Shown here: piece by piece, positions 35,221-45,487 of the stretch | Layout: every line of letters starts with the position of its first letter | How positions within the stretch are numbered: the stretch's first letter is position 1 | DNA from: an uncultured Pelagibacteraceae bacterium | GTDB taxonomy: Bacteria; Pseudomonadota; Alphaproteobacteria; Pelagibacterales; Pelagibacteraceae | Assembly: GCA_902521615.1 (NCBI GenBank) | Contig: CABYSJ010000005.1 | Location: forward strand, 20,403 to 84,402 | DNA length: 64,000 bases | Reading direction: 5' to 3' | Program-made: the position numbers and the translations under genes | The notes under the pieces: generated by a model | What the model saw: the letters and a program-made list of their open reading frames with translations, nothing else | What the model was told of the DNA's origin: nothing | Databases searched by the model: none

Positions 35221-36120
35221 TTATTTGCTAAACCTTAGTTTTTTTTCAATAAATTCACCATCGGTTGTTTCAATTTTTGAAATAAAATCTTTATTATTTC
35301 TTATTTCATCATTATTTTTTCCAGCAAAATGTACAATTCCTATTTGATGGTTTGGCAAATAAGGTTCTACTAAAGTATTTTTGGTCTTATCAAATTTTAG
35401 ACCATTAATATGAGTCCAATTACAATATGCAGGTAAAATTTCTACAGGTAAATTATCACAATAGATTGTTATGTTCATTGCAATCTGTTCTGATCCCCAA
35501 ATTTTTCCAGATGATAAAGCTTTCTTTAAATTTTCCTGCCATTTATTCCAATGAGGAGCATTTTTTTGAAGGGCAAAAACACCAATATTAAGATGTGGTT
35601 TAAGTGCAACTTCTCTAGCAATCTTTTCAGAAAAACCTGATGATTTAGCATGTTTATAATTTTGAGATTTAATTCTTGCAAAACTTCCTAAGAACCATTC
35701 AGCTCTTAATACACGGCCATAAGCTCTATCAGCCGATGTAGCTATTGACAATTTATTGTTCTCACATCCTTTAAAATAAAGTTCAATTGCATCCCATGAG
35801 TTGACCCAGGCATCAGCATCTATCCATAAATATTTTTCATAATTGGGAAAATATCTTGTTAAAAATGCTCTAGAAACTTGGCTCTTTAACCATTCTTTTC
35901 CTCTTACTTTAAACTCTGGTACTTTAATATCCCAGTCTGCAGATTTAATTTTATCTACTTTATTAGATAAATTTTGTCTTTGTTCTTCCGTTAATCCAGC
36001 ATCTAAAATACAAATTGCTAAGTTTTGACTTTCTTTAAAGCTTTGAATTGAGTCGACAAGCTCATTTAATAAATCAAAATATTTTGCATCAGCTAAAGAA
36101 ATTATTACATTTTTTTTCAT
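35221..36120 (-). CDS. Glycosyltransferase-like protein (GT-A fold, family 8-like)
   Basis: The 299-residue protein has a GT-A-type N-terminal half: 'IISLADAKYFDLLNELVDSI' for the nucleotide-sugar side, and a D-x-D metal motif D101-A-D103 in 'YLWIDADAWV', followed by 'HLNIGVFALQKNAPHWNKW' near 175 and 'YCNWTHINGLKF' near 233, which are reminiscent of family 8 enzymes and related bacterial proteins. The donor and acceptor are unknown. It shares one base with the pssA stop, so it is co-expressed with phospholipid synthesis and might glycosylate a lipid, though this is inference. Confidence 0.65.
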   Translation of the reverse strand: MKKNVIISLADAKYFDLLNELVDSIQSFKESQNLAICILDAGLTEEQRQNLSNKVDKIKSADWDIKVPEFKVRGKEWLKSQVSRAFLTRYFPNYEKYLWIDADAWVNSWDAIELYFKGCENNKLSIATSADRAYGRVLRAEWFLGSFARIKSQNYKHAKSSGFSEKIAREVALKPHLNIGVFALQKNAPHWNKWQENLKKALSSGKIWGSEQIAMNITIYCDNLPVEILPAYCNWTHINGLKFDKTKNTLVEPYLPNHQIGIVHFAGKNNDEIRNNKDFISKIETTDGEFIEKKLRFSK

Positions 36121-36929
36121 TAAAGAATATCTTCAAGATCATCATCCTCATCTGAACTATTTTGACCTTCATTTTGTTTTTTCAATTTTTGATAATGAAT
36201 AAAACTTATTGGGAGCATTAATAAATAAATTATTGCACTTATAGATATTACGTTAAAAGGATAAACTAAAACTAAACCAAAAAATAACACAATTCCAAAT
36301 AACAAAAAAATAGTCGTTTTTCTTTGTATTACAATTTTTTTAAATGAATAACTTGGAAATTTGCTGATTAGTAATAGAGATGTTACAATAAAAAAAATTG
36401 GAACAACAATATCATAATTTATATTTATAAAATCGAAGCTTGTAAGACTAAAAATTAATGGAGTTAAAACTAGAATACCTCCTGCTGGAGATGGAACCCC
36501 TTCAAAAAAATTATCTCTCCAAGAAGGTGCCTGACCTGTATTCACGTTGAAACGAGCTAAACGTAATGCAACACAAATTACATATATTAAACATAACAAC
36601 CATCCAAATCTTCCTAATGTATTTAGTTTCCAGAAATACATAATAAATGCTGGGGCTACTCCAAAACTTATCATATCTGTTAAAGAGTCTAATTCTTTTC
36701 CTACTTTAGATGTTCCTTTAATTAACCTTGCAATTCTTCCGTCTAATCCATCAATAATAGCAGCAAGTATGATCGCTATAATTGCAAATTCAAATTTTCC
36801 ATCCAACGCAAACCTAATGGATGATAAACCTATACAAACCCCAATAAGAGTTAACATATTAGGTAAAATCACTCTTGCATTTGCTTTTTTATCTGAAACA
36901 ATTTTTAAATTATTTTTTGGTTTTTCCAT
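36120..36929 (-). CDS. pssA: CDP-diacylglycerol-serine O-phosphatidyltransferase
   Basis: PssA makes phosphatidylserine from CDP-diacylglycerol and serine. The 269-residue membrane protein contains the CDP-alcohol transferase motif D60-G-x2-D-G-x2-A-R-x8-G-x3-D-x3-D85 ('DGLDGRIARLIKG...GKELDSLTD') after the first helices, followed by five or six more hydrophobic segments and an acidic tail ('SSDEDDDLEDIL'). It is located two bases after psd, and the two together give phosphatidylethanolamine. Confidence 0.94.
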   Translation of the reverse strand: MEKPKNNLKIVSDKKANARVILPNMLTLIGVCIGLSSIRFALDGKFEFAIIAIILAAIIDGLDGRIARLIKGTSKVGKELDSLTDMISFGVAPAFIMYFWKLNTLGRFGWLLCLIYVICVALRLARFNVNTGQAPSWRDNFFEGVPSPAGGILVLTPLIFSLTSFDFININYDIVVPIFFIVTSLLLISKFPSYSFKKIVIQRKTTIFLLFGIVLFFGLVLVYPFNVISISAIIYLLMLPISFIHYQKLKKQNEGQNSSDEDDDLEDIL

Positions 36930-36931
36930 AA

Positions 36932-37579
36932 TTAATTTTTAGCTAGCAATGTTTCTCCTGAAATTGCTGTTTGTCCAACTTTAACTAGAGGTTCATAGTT
37001 TTCATAATAAACGTCTGCTCTACTACCAAATCTTATCATCCCAATTCTATCACCCTGATTCAATTCTTCATTTTTATTTGTTTCACAAACAATTCTTCTT
37101 GCAACTAATCCTGCAATTTGGACAACAACAATATCATTCCCATGCTTATCTTTAATTTTATAATAATTTCTCTCATTGTCTTCGCTAGCTTTATCAAAAG
37201 ATGCATTTAAAAATTTACCTGGTTTATATAAAATATCTTCAACAATACCTGAGCACGGTGTTCTGTTTACATGACAGTCAAAGACATTCATAAAAATGCT
37301 TATTTTTTTAAATTTTTTATTTTCTAGTCCAAGTTCTTTTGGACCGTCCACCTCCTCAACTTTAATTACCTCTCCATCAGCAGGACTTACAAGATAACTA
37401 TCGTCTCCTATAATTGTTCTTTCTGGATCTCTAAAAAAATAATAAACCCAGACAGTAAGTAATATTCCAATTAATCCTAAAAAATTATTAATAATTAAAA
37501 AAATGATAGTTAAGAATACAGCTATTACTATAAACTTGTATCCCTCAGTGTGTATCTTTGGAAATATCTTACTAAACAT
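36932..37579 (-). CDS. psd: Phosphatidylserine decarboxylase (short, self-cleaving form)
   Basis: Psd converts phosphatidylserine to phosphatidylethanolamine using a pyruvoyl group made by self-cleavage. The 215-residue protein is the short (PSD-A) type with two N-terminal helices (residues ~15-48), 'SPADGEV' near 65, 'IFMNVFDCHVNRTPCSG' near 95 and the cleavage site G185-S186 in 'IRFGSRADVY'. The start at 37579 faces the icd gene on the other strand across about 77 bp, which would hold promoters for both. Confidence 0.94.
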   Translation of the reverse strand: MFSKIFPKIHTEGYKFIVIAVFLTIIFLIINNFLGLIGILLTVWVYYFFRDPERTIIGDDSYLVSPADGEVIKVEEVDGPKELGLENKKFKKISIFMNVFDCHVNRTPCSGIVEDILYKPGKFLNASFDKASEDNERNYYKIKDKHGNDIVVVQIAGLVARRIVCETNKNEELNQGDRIGMIRFGSRADVYYENYEPLVKVGQTAISGETLLAKN

Positions 37580-37656
37580 ATTCTTCTATTTGCTAATTTT
37601 GGATTAATATGTATATAAAACGATCAAATTCAATTAATAAGATAATTTTTTATTTA

Positions 37657-38871
37657 ATGAGCAAAATCAAGGTAAAAAACCCAGTTGTTGAGCTGGATGG
37701 CGATGAAATGACTCGTATTATATGGGAGTTCATCAAAAATAAATTAATCCTCCCATATTTAGATCTTAGTATCGAATATTACGATTTAGGCATGAAAAGT
37801 AGAGATAATACTGATGATCAAATTACCATCGAATCTGCAAACGCAATCAAAAAAATTGGTGTTGGAATTAAGTGTGCAACAATTACCCCTGATGAAGCAA
37901 GAGTAGAAGAATTTGATTTAAAAAAAATGTGGAGATCTCCAAACGGAACCATAAGAAATATAATTGGTGGAACAGTATTTAGAGAACCAATTATTTGTAA
38001 AAATATTCCAAAACTTGTTCCCTCTTGGACTGATCCAGTGATTATTGGAAGACATGCATTTGGTGATCAATATAGAGCAACAGATTTTAAAGTTCCTGGA
38101 AAAGGAAAAATGGAAGTGAAGTGGACATCAGAAGATGAAAAAGATGAAATTAAATATGAAGTATTTAATTTTACAGGTCCTGGTGTGGCTTTATCAATGT
38201 ACAATTTAGATAAGTCTATTGAAGACTTTGCAAGATCTTGTTTCAGTTATGGGTTGATTAAAAAATGGCCTGTTTACATGTCTACGAAAAATACAATTCT
38301 AAAGCAATACGATGGAAGATTTAAAGATATTTTCCAAGAAATTTTTGACAAAGAATATAAAAGTGAATTTGAAAAAAATAATTTAACTTATGAACACAGG
38401 CTAATTGATGATATGGTTGCATGTGCAATGAAGTGGAGTGGTAAATATATTTGGGCTTGTAAAAATTACGATGGTGATGTTCAGTCAGATACTATGGCTC
38501 AAGGTTATGGGTCTTTAGGATTAATGACAAGTACATTGTTAACACCAGATGGAAAAATAATGGAGGCAGAGGCTGCGCACGGAACAGTAACTAGACACTA
38601 TAGAATGCATCAACAAGGAAAAGAAACTTCAACCAACCCTATTGCATCAATTTTTGCTTGGACAAGAGGATTAGCTCACAGAGGTAAGTTAGATAATAAT
38701 GATGCACTAATTAAATTTGCACAAACTTTAGAAAAAGTTTGTATTGAATGTGTAGAAAGTGGATCAATGACAAAAGATTTGGCAATTCTTATTGGTCCTG
38801 ATAGCAAGTATTTAACTACCAATCAGTTTTTAAATGAAATTGATGGTAATTTAAAAAAGAAATTAAATTAA
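37657..38871 (+). CDS. icd: Isocitrate dehydrogenase, NADP-dependent
   Basis: Icd oxidises isocitrate to 2-oxoglutarate in the TCA cycle. I set the start at the ATG at 37657 ([20 protein letters not shown], 404 residues), matching the family; the open frame extends 48 bases upstream to another ATG but the extra residues look non-conserved. Landmarks: '[16 protein letters not shown]' near 100, '[15 protein letters not shown]' near 129, '[28 protein letters not shown]' region near 250, '[11 protein letters not shown]' near 305 and '[11 protein letters not shown]'. This is the eukaryote-like homodimeric NADP type common in alphaproteobacteria. Its stop overlaps the convergent alaS end by 9 bp. 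Confidence 0.95.
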   Translation: MSKIKVKNPVVELDGDEMTRIIWEFIKNKLILPYLDLSIEYYDLGMKSRDNTDDQITIESANAIKKIGVGIKCATITPDEARVEEFDLKKMWRSPNGTIRNIIGGTVFREPIICKNIPKLVPSWTDPVIIGRHAFGDQYRATDFKVPGKGKMEVKWTSEDEKDEIKYEVFNFTGPGVALSMYNLDKSIEDFARSCFSYGLIKKWPVYMSTKNTILKQYDGRFKDIFQEIFDKEYKSEFEKNNLTYEHRLIDDMVACAMKWSGKYIWACKNYDGDVQSDTMAQGYGSLGLMTSTLLTPDGKIMEAEAAHGTVTRHYRMHQQGKETSTNPIASIFAWTRGLAHRGKLDNNDALIKFAQTLEKVCIECVESGSMTKDLAILIGPDSKYLTTNQFLNEIDGNLKKKLN

Positions 38872-41528
38872 AGCCTTAAGCTTTTCAAAAGCTTCTTCAA
38901 TTTTAGATTGATCTTGTCCACCAGCTTGAGCGAAGTCTTTTCTTCCTCCGCCGCCTTTACCACCAATTATTTCAGATCCAACTTTAACAAATTTTACTGC
39001 ATCAAACTTGCTGGTTAAATTATCTGTTACTCCAACTGCTAACCCAACCTTGTCATCTTTATTAGCAAATACAACAACAATACCTTCGCCTAAATCTTTT
39101 TTACCTTTATCTACAAGTTTTCTTAATTCTTTTGTAGGTAATCCATCTATTTTTTGAAGTCTTAACTTAACTCCATTAATTTCTTCATCTTTAATAATAT
39201 TTTTAGATTTATCCTCTAAAATTGCATTTACTGAAATAGTTTCTAATTGTTTAGTTAAATTTTTAATTAAAGTTTTTTGATCATCTTCTTCAAAACTTGG
39301 TTTTCCACCCAATTTAATAATTTGCTGACTTAAAACTTTAATTGTCTCTTGATCTTTTTCTGCAGATAAATTTGACAATTTCTCTTTATTTTTTAAATAT
39401 TCCTCCAATTGTTTATCTCTTAATGCCTCAATTCTTCTAATCCCTGCAGCAATTGAGGACTGGCTGATAATCTTAAATTTACCAATATCACCAGTGTTTT
39501 TAACGTGTGTTCCGCCACATAATTCAGTAGAAAAATACCTACCATCCTCATCTCCCATTGAGAGAACTCTTACTTCATCCCCGTATTTTTCCCCAAATAA
39601 TGCTAAAGCACCATTTTCAACTGCCTCATCAGGTGTCATTAATCTAGTTTTTACATCAGATTTTTTAGAGACCATTTTGTTTACAAAGTCTTCTATTTTA
39701 TCGATTTCTTCATTCAAAATTGGCTTCATATGACTGAAATCAAATCTTAATCTACTTGGCTCTACTAAAGATCCTTTTTGAGTGACATGAGTACCCAGAA
39801 CTCTTCGTAAGGACTCGTGCAATAAATGGGTTGCTGAATGATACGCACGAGTATTATCTCTTCTTTCAACATCAATTTTTAGCTCTACACTTTCTTGTAA
39901 TTTTATAGATCCACTCTTTACCTTTCCGTAATGAACAAATAAATCACCTAATTTTTTTTGAACATCAGTTACGTCAAATTTAAAATCATTTGAAACTATT
40001 TCACCAGTATCACCAACTTGACCACCAGACTCACCATAGAAGGGAGTTTGATTTACTATGATCATTCCTTCATCATTTTGTTTTAATTGATCAACTTCTT
40101 TATTGTCTTTTAAAAGGGATAAAACGACACCTTCAGCTTGATTAGTTTCATATCCTAAAAATTCAGTTGGCTCAATTTTATCTTTTATTCCAAACCAAAT
40201 ATCTTCAACTGCTGCATCACCAGAACCTTTCCAGTTTTTCTTAGCAAGTTCTCTACTTTCTTTCATCAAAGATTTAAATTTTTCAGTATCAATTGACATT
40301 GATTTATTCCTTAAAATATCTTCAGTAAGATCTAATGGGAAACCATAGGTATCATATAATTTAAAAGCTACTTCACCTGGCAATACTTTATCTATTTTAG
40401 ATATTTCATCATTTAAAATTTTTATTCCTCTATCTAATAGTACTAAGAATTTTTCTTCTTCCATTTTTAAAGTTTCTTTAATTAAAGACTCTGCTCTAAC
40501 TAATTCTGGATAGTTTCCAGACATTTCATTTTTAAGAGTGTCAAACAAATTAAAAAAACTGGTTCCTTTGATCCAAGTAAATGAGAGTGTCTCATCCCTC
40601 TTCTCATAATTCTTCTGAGAACATATCCTCTTCCTTCATTTGAAGGTAAAACTCCCTCAGCAATTAAAAATGAACTTGCTCTTAAGTGATCAGCTATTAC
40701 TCTGAAACTAGCTAGATTAGATTTATCTGATTTAACTTTTGTAATTTCTGATGCAGAGCCAATTATTTTTTTGAAATGATCTGTTTCATAGTTATCATGT
40801 GAACCTTGCAATAAAGCTGCAATTCTCTCTAATCCCATTCCAGTATCAACTGACGGTTTTGGAAGATTAATTCTTTTATCTTTAGTAACTTGTTCAAACT
40901 GCATAAAAACCAAGTTCCAAATTTCTATAAATCTATCTCCATCCTCATCTTTAGTTCCAGGTAAACCTCCTGATAAATGATCTCCGTGGTCAAAAAAGAT
41001 TTCTGAGCAAGGGCCACATGGACCTGTCTCACCCATTGACCAAAAATTATCAGAAGTTGCTATCCTTATAATCCTATCATCACTAAAACCCGCTATTTTC
41101 TTCCAAGAATTGAAGGCCTCATCATCTTCATGAAATACAGTTACATAAAGCCTGTTTTTATCTATTCCAAAATCTTTTGTAATTAAGTTCCAAGCATAAT
41201 GAATTGCTTGTTCTTTGAAGTAATCACCAAAAGAAAAGTTTCCCAACATTTCAAAAAATGTATGGTGTCTTGGTGTGTAACCAACATTCTCTAAATCGTT
41301 ATGCTTACCACCTGCCCTTACACATTTTTGTGATGTGGTTGCTCTTACATAATCTCTTTTTTCTAACCCTGTGAAAACATTCTTAAACTGGACCATTCCA
41401 GAATTTGCAAACATCAATGTTGGATCATTATTTGGAACCAGGTTGCTAGATTCCACAATCTTGTGATCGTTCTTTTCAAAATACTTTAAGAAAGTATTTC
41501 TTATTTCATTGAGTGTTTTGTCTGCCAT
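38863..41528 (-). CDS. alaS: Alanine-tRNA ligase, reading frame split by a -1 shift
   Basis: The gene is complete in content but in two frames. From 41528 a frame encodes the class II core ('[13 protein letters not shown]', '[10 protein letters not shown]', '[15 protein letters not shown]') through 'SHLLGSKEP', then runs out of frame and stops at 40500. A second frame overlapping it from 40551 supplies the rest: '[17 protein letters not shown]', the editing domain with zinc-site motifs 'HSATHLLHE' and 'CGGTHV', the coiled region and the C-terminal glycine-rich '[16 protein letters not shown]'. Joined, they give about 888 residues, the normal AlaS length. The junction is a run of seven T (40558-40552). 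One extra T, or a -1 ribosomal slip at U UUU UUA, restores the frame. AlaS is essential, so a real null is unlikely; either sequence error or programmed slippage. Confidence 0.93.
40551..40557 (-). other. alaS: Candidate -1 frameshift (slippery) site U UUU UUA in alaS
   Basis: On the minus strand, zero-frame codons read CCA GUU UUU UUA AUU, so the last U of GUU plus UUU UUA forms the heptamer U UUU UUA in the correct register for tandem -1 slippage; the -1 frame then continues AAU UUG UUU GAC (Asn-Leu-Phe-Asp) into the rest of AlaS with no gap. A purine-rich AAAGGA lies about 5 bases upstream, similar to the stimulators of some bacterial -1 sites. No clear downstream hairpin or pseudoknot is visible. 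The run of T is equally a typical place for a sequencing or assembly indel. Confidence 0.5.
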
Positions 41529-41576
41529 ATTTTTAAAATACAGCTTTTTTATTCTATGTCTAGATATCGAAGGGAA

Positions 41577-41603
41577 AAAAGGCGCTTAAATTAAGCGCCT
41601 TTT
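41577..41603 (-). terminator. Intrinsic terminator downstream of recA
   Basis: An inverted repeat, GGCGCTT (41581-41587) against AAGCGCC (41593-41599), extended by A/T pairs on both sides to about 11 bp with a 5-base loop. On the minus strand it is followed by six T. It lies 18 bp after the recA stop and about 50 bp before the alaS start, and should end the recA transcript so that alaS has its own promoter. Confidence 0.9.
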
Positions 41604-41621
41604 ATTAATAAAGATGACCTA

Positions 41622-42776
41622 TTAATTCTTTTTAGATGGAGGAGTAACTTCTGCTTTTTCAGCTTCTTCTTTTTCAACTACTTTCTTTTCTTTCTCCAAT
41701 TTTTCAGGATCGATTGGATTTCCTTCTATTTTCTTAGAAATCACACCTGCTTTTTCTCTGATTGCCATTTCAATTTCTGCAGCAACTTTAGGATTTTGAG
41801 CTAAATAAGTCTTAGCATTCTCTCTACCTTGACCAATCTTCTCACCTTTATAAGCATACCATGCACCTGATTTTTCAATTATATCTGCTTTAGAACCAAG
41901 ATCGACTAGTTCACCCATCTTGCTAATTCCTCTTCCATACATCAAGTCAAATTCAACAACTTTAAATGGTGGTGCTACTTTGTTCTTAACTACCTTCACT
42001 CTTGTAGAGTTACCAATAATTTCGTCTTTATCTTTGATGGCACCAATTCTTCTAATATCCATTCTTACAGATGAGTAAAACTTAAGTGCATTACCACCTG
42101 ATGTTGTCTCTGGACTTCCAAACATAACTCCAATTTTCATTCTGATTTGGTTGATGAAAATCATCATTGTATTTGTGTTTGATATTGAACCAGTTAATTT
42201 TCTTAAAGCCTGACTCATTAATCTTGATTGAAGACCAACATGATGATCTCCCATCTCACCTTCAATTTCAGCTTTAGGAGTTAAAGCTGCAACAGAGTCG
42301 ATAACAATTACTGAAATAGAGCCTGATTTTACTAGTGTATCAGCAATTTCTAAAGCTTGCTCACCAGTATCTGGCTGAGAAATTAAAAGTTCTTCAGTAT
42401 TTACACCTAATTTTTTTGCATAAACTGGATCTAATGCATGTTCTGCATCAACGAATGCACAAATTCCACCAGATTTTTGAGCTTCAGCAACAACTTGTAA
42501 TGCTAATGTTGTTTTTCCAGATGACTCTGGTCCGTAAACTTCAATAATTCTTCCTTTTGGTAATCCACCTATACCTAAAGCTAAATCAAGACTTAAAGAA
42601 CCTGTTGAAACAGACTCGATATCCATTGCTCTCTTTTCACCAAGCTTCATTACAGAGCCTTTTCCAAAATTATCTGTAATTTGAGCTATCGCAGCGTCTA
42701 ACGCTTTGTTTTTTTCTTTAACATCCATTTCTTGATCTTTGGTAGATTTAACTACTTTTAGGTTATTTTTCGTCAT
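41622..42776 (-). CDS. recA: Recombinase RecA
   Basis: RecA forms filaments on single-stranded DNA, drives strand exchange and stimulates self-cleavage of LexA/UmuD-type proteins. The 384-residue protein has Walker A 'GPESSGKTT' near residue 75, '[12 protein letters not shown]' near 100, Walker B-type '[12 protein letters not shown]' near 153, loop L1 '[24 protein letters not shown]' region and loop L2 '[21 protein letters not shown]' near 205. The C-terminal tail is acidic and lysine-rich. It has its own terminator, and umuDC, a likely RecA-controlled operon, is encoded 3.4 kb away. Confidence 0.98.
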   Translation of the reverse strand: MTKNNLKVVKSTKDQEMDVKEKNKALDAAIAQITDNFGKGSVMKLGEKRAMDIESVSTGSLSLDLALGIGGLPKGRIIEVYGPESSGKTTLALQVVAEAQKSGGICAFVDAEHALDPVYAKKLGVNTEELLISQPDTGEQALEIADTLVKSGSISVIVIDSVAALTPKAEIEGEMGDHHVGLQSRLMSQALRKLTGSISNTNTMMIFINQIRMKIGVMFGSPETTSGGNALKFYSSVRMDIRRIGAIKDKDEIIGNSTRVKVVKNKVAPPFKVVEFDLMYGRGISKMGELVDLGSKADIIEKSGAWYAYKGEKIGQGRENAKTYLAQNPKVAAEIEMAIREKAGVISKKIEGNPIDPEKLEKEKKVVEKEEAEKAEVTPPSKKN

Positions 42777-42825
42777 TTTTTGCCTCTTTTTTTAAATTTT
42801 TTAACACTCGAATCATGGAATAAAT

Positions 42826-42840
42826 GTACACATTTTGTTC
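42826..42840. promoter_or_regulatory. recA: Candidate LexA-type operator upstream of recA
   Basis: The plus-strand sequence GTACACATTTTGTTC is GTAC-N7-GTTC, one mismatch from the alphaproteobacterial SOS box GTTC-N7-GTTC. It ends 50 bases from the recA start. A related 15-mer with an almost identical spacer precedes umuD (46146-46160). No lexA gene is in the window, so the call rests only on the pattern. Confidence 0.35.
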
Positions 42841-42883
42841 TCATTAGCAATATATTTATTTTTTGCTGCTAAAAATCAAATAA

Positions 42884-44176
42884 TTACTTAAGTTTTAGAT
42901 ATTGGCTGTTGAGTAAACCCACGGCTTTGAGCAGATTGTATTGAGCCATTAGATAATTTTTCTCAGAACTTGCTAATGAAATTTGAGCAGAAAGTAATAA
43001 AGCATTTGATTGAATAACATCTAAAGTTGTTCTTGACCCTCTTTCGTATTCTGCGGCTATTCCTTCATTAGCTATTTCAGCTGCATTAACTTGAACCCTA
43101 ACTGAATTTAAAAAACTTTCTGAAGACTCTAGACTAGACCAAGCACTTGCTACATTTGTGTCATTTGTTCTAACAGCATCATCTAATAATAATCTTTTTC
43201 TAGTAGTTAAATTTGAATTTTTATTAATAGTTGATCTTTTTTTTCCACCTGAATAAAAAGGCCAATTAACTGTTGCCTTTAATACATCTTTTTCTCTTTC
43301 ATCATATGTAGAACTTAGATCATCAGTATAAGATCTTTCTAAAGATAAAGAAGCAGATGGTTTCAAGTCTGACTCTGAAATTGCTAATTCTTTTTCAGCT
43401 TTAGTTAAATCAAATTTTGCTATTTGAATATCTGGATTATTTTGTTTTGAAATACTAATTGCCTCGTTTAAAGATTTTGGAATACTGACTATTGCTGTTG
43501 AATTTTTCTGTAATTGGTTAGGATCACTGATTTTACCAATTATATTCTCATAATTTAGTTTGCTAATTAATAAATCACTTTTAGATTTTGCAAATTGAGC
43601 TTGAGCACCTGCAAGTGAAGACTCTGATTGTGCTAAGTCAGTGTTTGTAATTTGACCTCTGTCTCTTCTAATTTGATCATTTTCAACTTGTCTAATTAAA
43701 AGATTTAAATTTTTTTCATTTATGTCTAAAGTTTCTCTAGCTAAAATTAAATTTGTGAAAGCATCGATTGCTTTATGTAAAATATCTTGTTCTTTTTTAA
43801 CTAATTGAGCTTTTGCTAAATCTAAAGCAGTAATATTTTTTTCAAGAGTTAAGCCTCTTCCAAAATCTAATATTGTTTGTTCTAATTTAATTGAAGTAGT
43901 GAATGGGTCCACATCATTTATACCTGCATCACCTCCACTTTGATTAGTAAGTTTATTCGTATCCTCAATACTTTTTGTTCCACTTAATGTTAATGAGGGT
44001 TTATAGTCAGCCTTTGCAATATTCACATCTTCCTCTGATGCTTTAATATTTTCTCTTTCAGCATTTAATTGAATATTGTTTTTGTAAGTTTGATTTAATG
44101 CATCAAGAAGCGTAACTGCGAAAGCATTACTAAAATATAATATTGATGCGATAACTATGATAAATATTTTTTTCAT
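42884..44176 (-). CDS. tolC: TolC-family outer-membrane channel protein
   Basis: The 430-residue protein has a signal peptide (cleavage after 'YFSNAFA', about residue 20) and two outer-membrane-efflux (OEP) repeats rich in long helices, with the repeat motif 'LLDALNQTYKNNIQLNAERENIKASEEDV' near 22-50 (split for reading) and its counterpart 'SLNEAISISKQNNPDIQIAK' near 230. 'EYERGSRTTLDVIQSNALLLSAQ' near 375 is the typical last-helix segment. It forms the trimeric exit duct for tripartite efflux pumps or type I secretion. Pump partners are not adjacent. Its start is shared with the end of the kinase gene upstream (4-bp overlap). Confidence 0.9.
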   Translation of the reverse strand: MKKIFIIVIASILYFSNAFAVTLLDALNQTYKNNIQLNAERENIKASEEDVNIAKADYKPSLTLSGTKSIEDTNKLTNQSGGDAGINDVDPFTTSIKLEQTILDFGRGLTLEKNITALDLAKAQLVKKEQDILHKAIDAFTNLILARETLDINEKNLNLLIRQVENDQIRRDRGQITNTDLAQSESSLAGAQAQFAKSKSDLLISKLNYENIIGKISDPNQLQKNSTAIVSIPKSLNEAISISKQNNPDIQIAKFDLTKAEKELAISESDLKPSASLSLERSYTDDLSSTYDEREKDVLKATVNWPFYSGGKKRSTINKNSNLTTRKRLLLDDAVRTNDTNVASAWSSLESSESFLNSVRVQVNAAEIANEGIAAEYERGSRTTLDVIQSNALLLSAQISLASSEKNYLMAQYNLLKAVGLLNSQYLKLK

Positions 44177-45102
44177 TTCGATTTATATACAGCAGTTTTA
44201 ATTTGATGGTTACTATTTAAATTTAAAATTATAGATGCGTATTTGGGCATATTTTTAAACATATTTTGAGTAATCCTTTGATAAGTTTGCATAAAATTAA
44301 TAACATCTCCTTTACTCATTATCTTATGACCACCTTTTTTCTTTGTTTTTAACCATAGTTTATGTTCCTGCTTTAATCTCCACTTTTGTAATAAACTAAA
44401 GTTTTTTGCTTTTAAGTAAATCATGCAATTTAGCTGAGAATATAACTTTTTATACTTAGTTTTTAATTGCTGATTAACATATTTTCTCCAAACTAGTTTA
44501 TGATCATTGGCCTTTTCCATAGAATTTATAGATTTTTTTAATGTCTTGTTAGTTTCCGCTCTTGCTCCGACACACCATCCTTCAAAAATAATTACATCTG
44601 GTCTTTTGTTAATTGTGTTCCATTTGTTTTTAGGAAATCTGTCATCAATTGCCTTATTAAAATTCGGTAATTTCATATTTTTAAATTTTTTTGCTTTAGA
44701 TTTTTTAAAGAAATCCAACATCATATTAATATCATGAGTTCCAGGAACTCCCCTAGTAAGTAACATTGGATGTACTTTTTTTGATAAAGCTATTCTTTCT
44801 TTTCTAGTTTTGTAAAAATCATCAATAGAAATCTTGAATACTTTTAATTTAAAATACTTTTCTAATATTATCTTTATTATGGAGCTAATAGTTGTTTTGC
44901 CTGTTCCTTGACCTCCAGCTAATCCAACAAAGTAAGGTTTTTTGTTATCTACTTTTTTTGCAATCCAAAAACATATTGGGATTAAATAGTTTTTGATCAT
45001 CCCCTGTTTGTTACCAAACTTTTCAGTTGAAGTTTCTTGTGATTTAATAAATTTAAAACAATCTTTTTTAACTTTCTTAAAACACTCTTCAGACAATTTC
45101 AT
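44173..45102 (-). CDS. D-glycerate 3-kinase-like P-loop kinase (GLYK type)
   Basis: The 309-residue protein belongs to the uridine-kinase-like P-loop superfamily, closest in layout to plant/yeast-type D-glycerate 3-kinase. Walker A is 'GGQGTGKTT' (residues 63-71), followed by 'VFKISIDDFYKTRKER' near 93, 'RGVPGTHDINMMLDFF' near 128, 'LPNFNKAIDDRFPK' near 150 and 'VIIFEGWCVGARAE' near 177, which is the family's signature 'FEGWCVGF'-like segment. It would phosphorylate glycerate to 3-phosphoglycerate, useful for glycolate/glycine-linked carbon, and fits the glycine-cleavage genes elsewhere in the window. Confidence 0.85.
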   Translation of the reverse strand: MKLSEECFKKVKKDCFKFIKSQETSTEKFGNKQGMIKNYLIPICFWIAKKVDNKKPYFVGLAGGQGTGKTTISSIIKIILEKYFKLKVFKISIDDFYKTRKERIALSKKVHPMLLTRGVPGTHDINMMLDFFKKSKAKKFKNMKLPNFNKAIDDRFPKNKWNTINKRPDVIIFEGWCVGARAETNKTLKKSINSMEKANDHKLVWRKYVNQQLKTKYKKLYSQLNCMIYLKAKNFSLLQKWRLKQEHKLWLKTKKKGGHKIMSKGDVINFMQTYQRITQNMFKNMPKYASIILNLNSNHQIKTAVYKSK

Positions 45103-45109
45103 TAGACTT

Positions 45110-45475
45110 TTATTTTTCTTGATCCATCGGATGGTTTAAACCATCGAAGTTTGCTACTTCTTTTAAATCTTCTACTTTAACTTCATCTACACATCCCATA
45201 TTGAAACCAGTCATAGCAGGTGCACTTCTTGGATTGTGATGAGTGTAAATTCCACATTCAGTACAAAAGTAATGGTTAGCAACTTTAGTATGGTACTGAT
45301 AAAGTTTTAATTTATCTTGTCCTTTGGTAACTTTAAAATCTTCGTTTTTAACCATTCCCATTGTTGCATTTTTTCTTTTACATATTGAACAATTACATCT
45401 TACGATTTTTGCTAATTCATTAACTGTAGCATTAATTTCCGCTTCAACGGCTCTACAATGACAATTTAATTTCAT
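45110..45475 (-). CDS. GFA-family zinc protein (glutathione-dependent formaldehyde-activating-like)
   Basis: A 121-residue protein with the GFA zinc pattern: 'CHCRAVEAEI' at the start, 'VRCNCSICKRKNATMG' near residue 40 and 'YFCTECGIYTHHNPR' near 97, giving the cysteine set that binds one or two zinc ions. Family members add glutathione to aldehydes or have unknown thiol chemistry. It follows the VOC gene by 12 bp and precedes the glycerate kinase. The exact substrate is not known. Confidence 0.85.
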   Translation of the reverse strand: MKLNCHCRAVEAEINATVNELAKIVRCNCSICKRKNATMGMVKNEDFKVTKGQDKLKLYQYHTKVANHYFCTECGIYTHHNPRSAPAMTGFNMGCVDEVKVEDLKEVANFDGLNHPMDQEK

Positions 45476-45487
45476 ATATCTCCTTTT

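Noticed and set aside
37609..37656. Longer start for icd.
   Set aside because: The sixteen extra residues are not typical of the family, while the ATG at 37657 gives the usual N-terminus.
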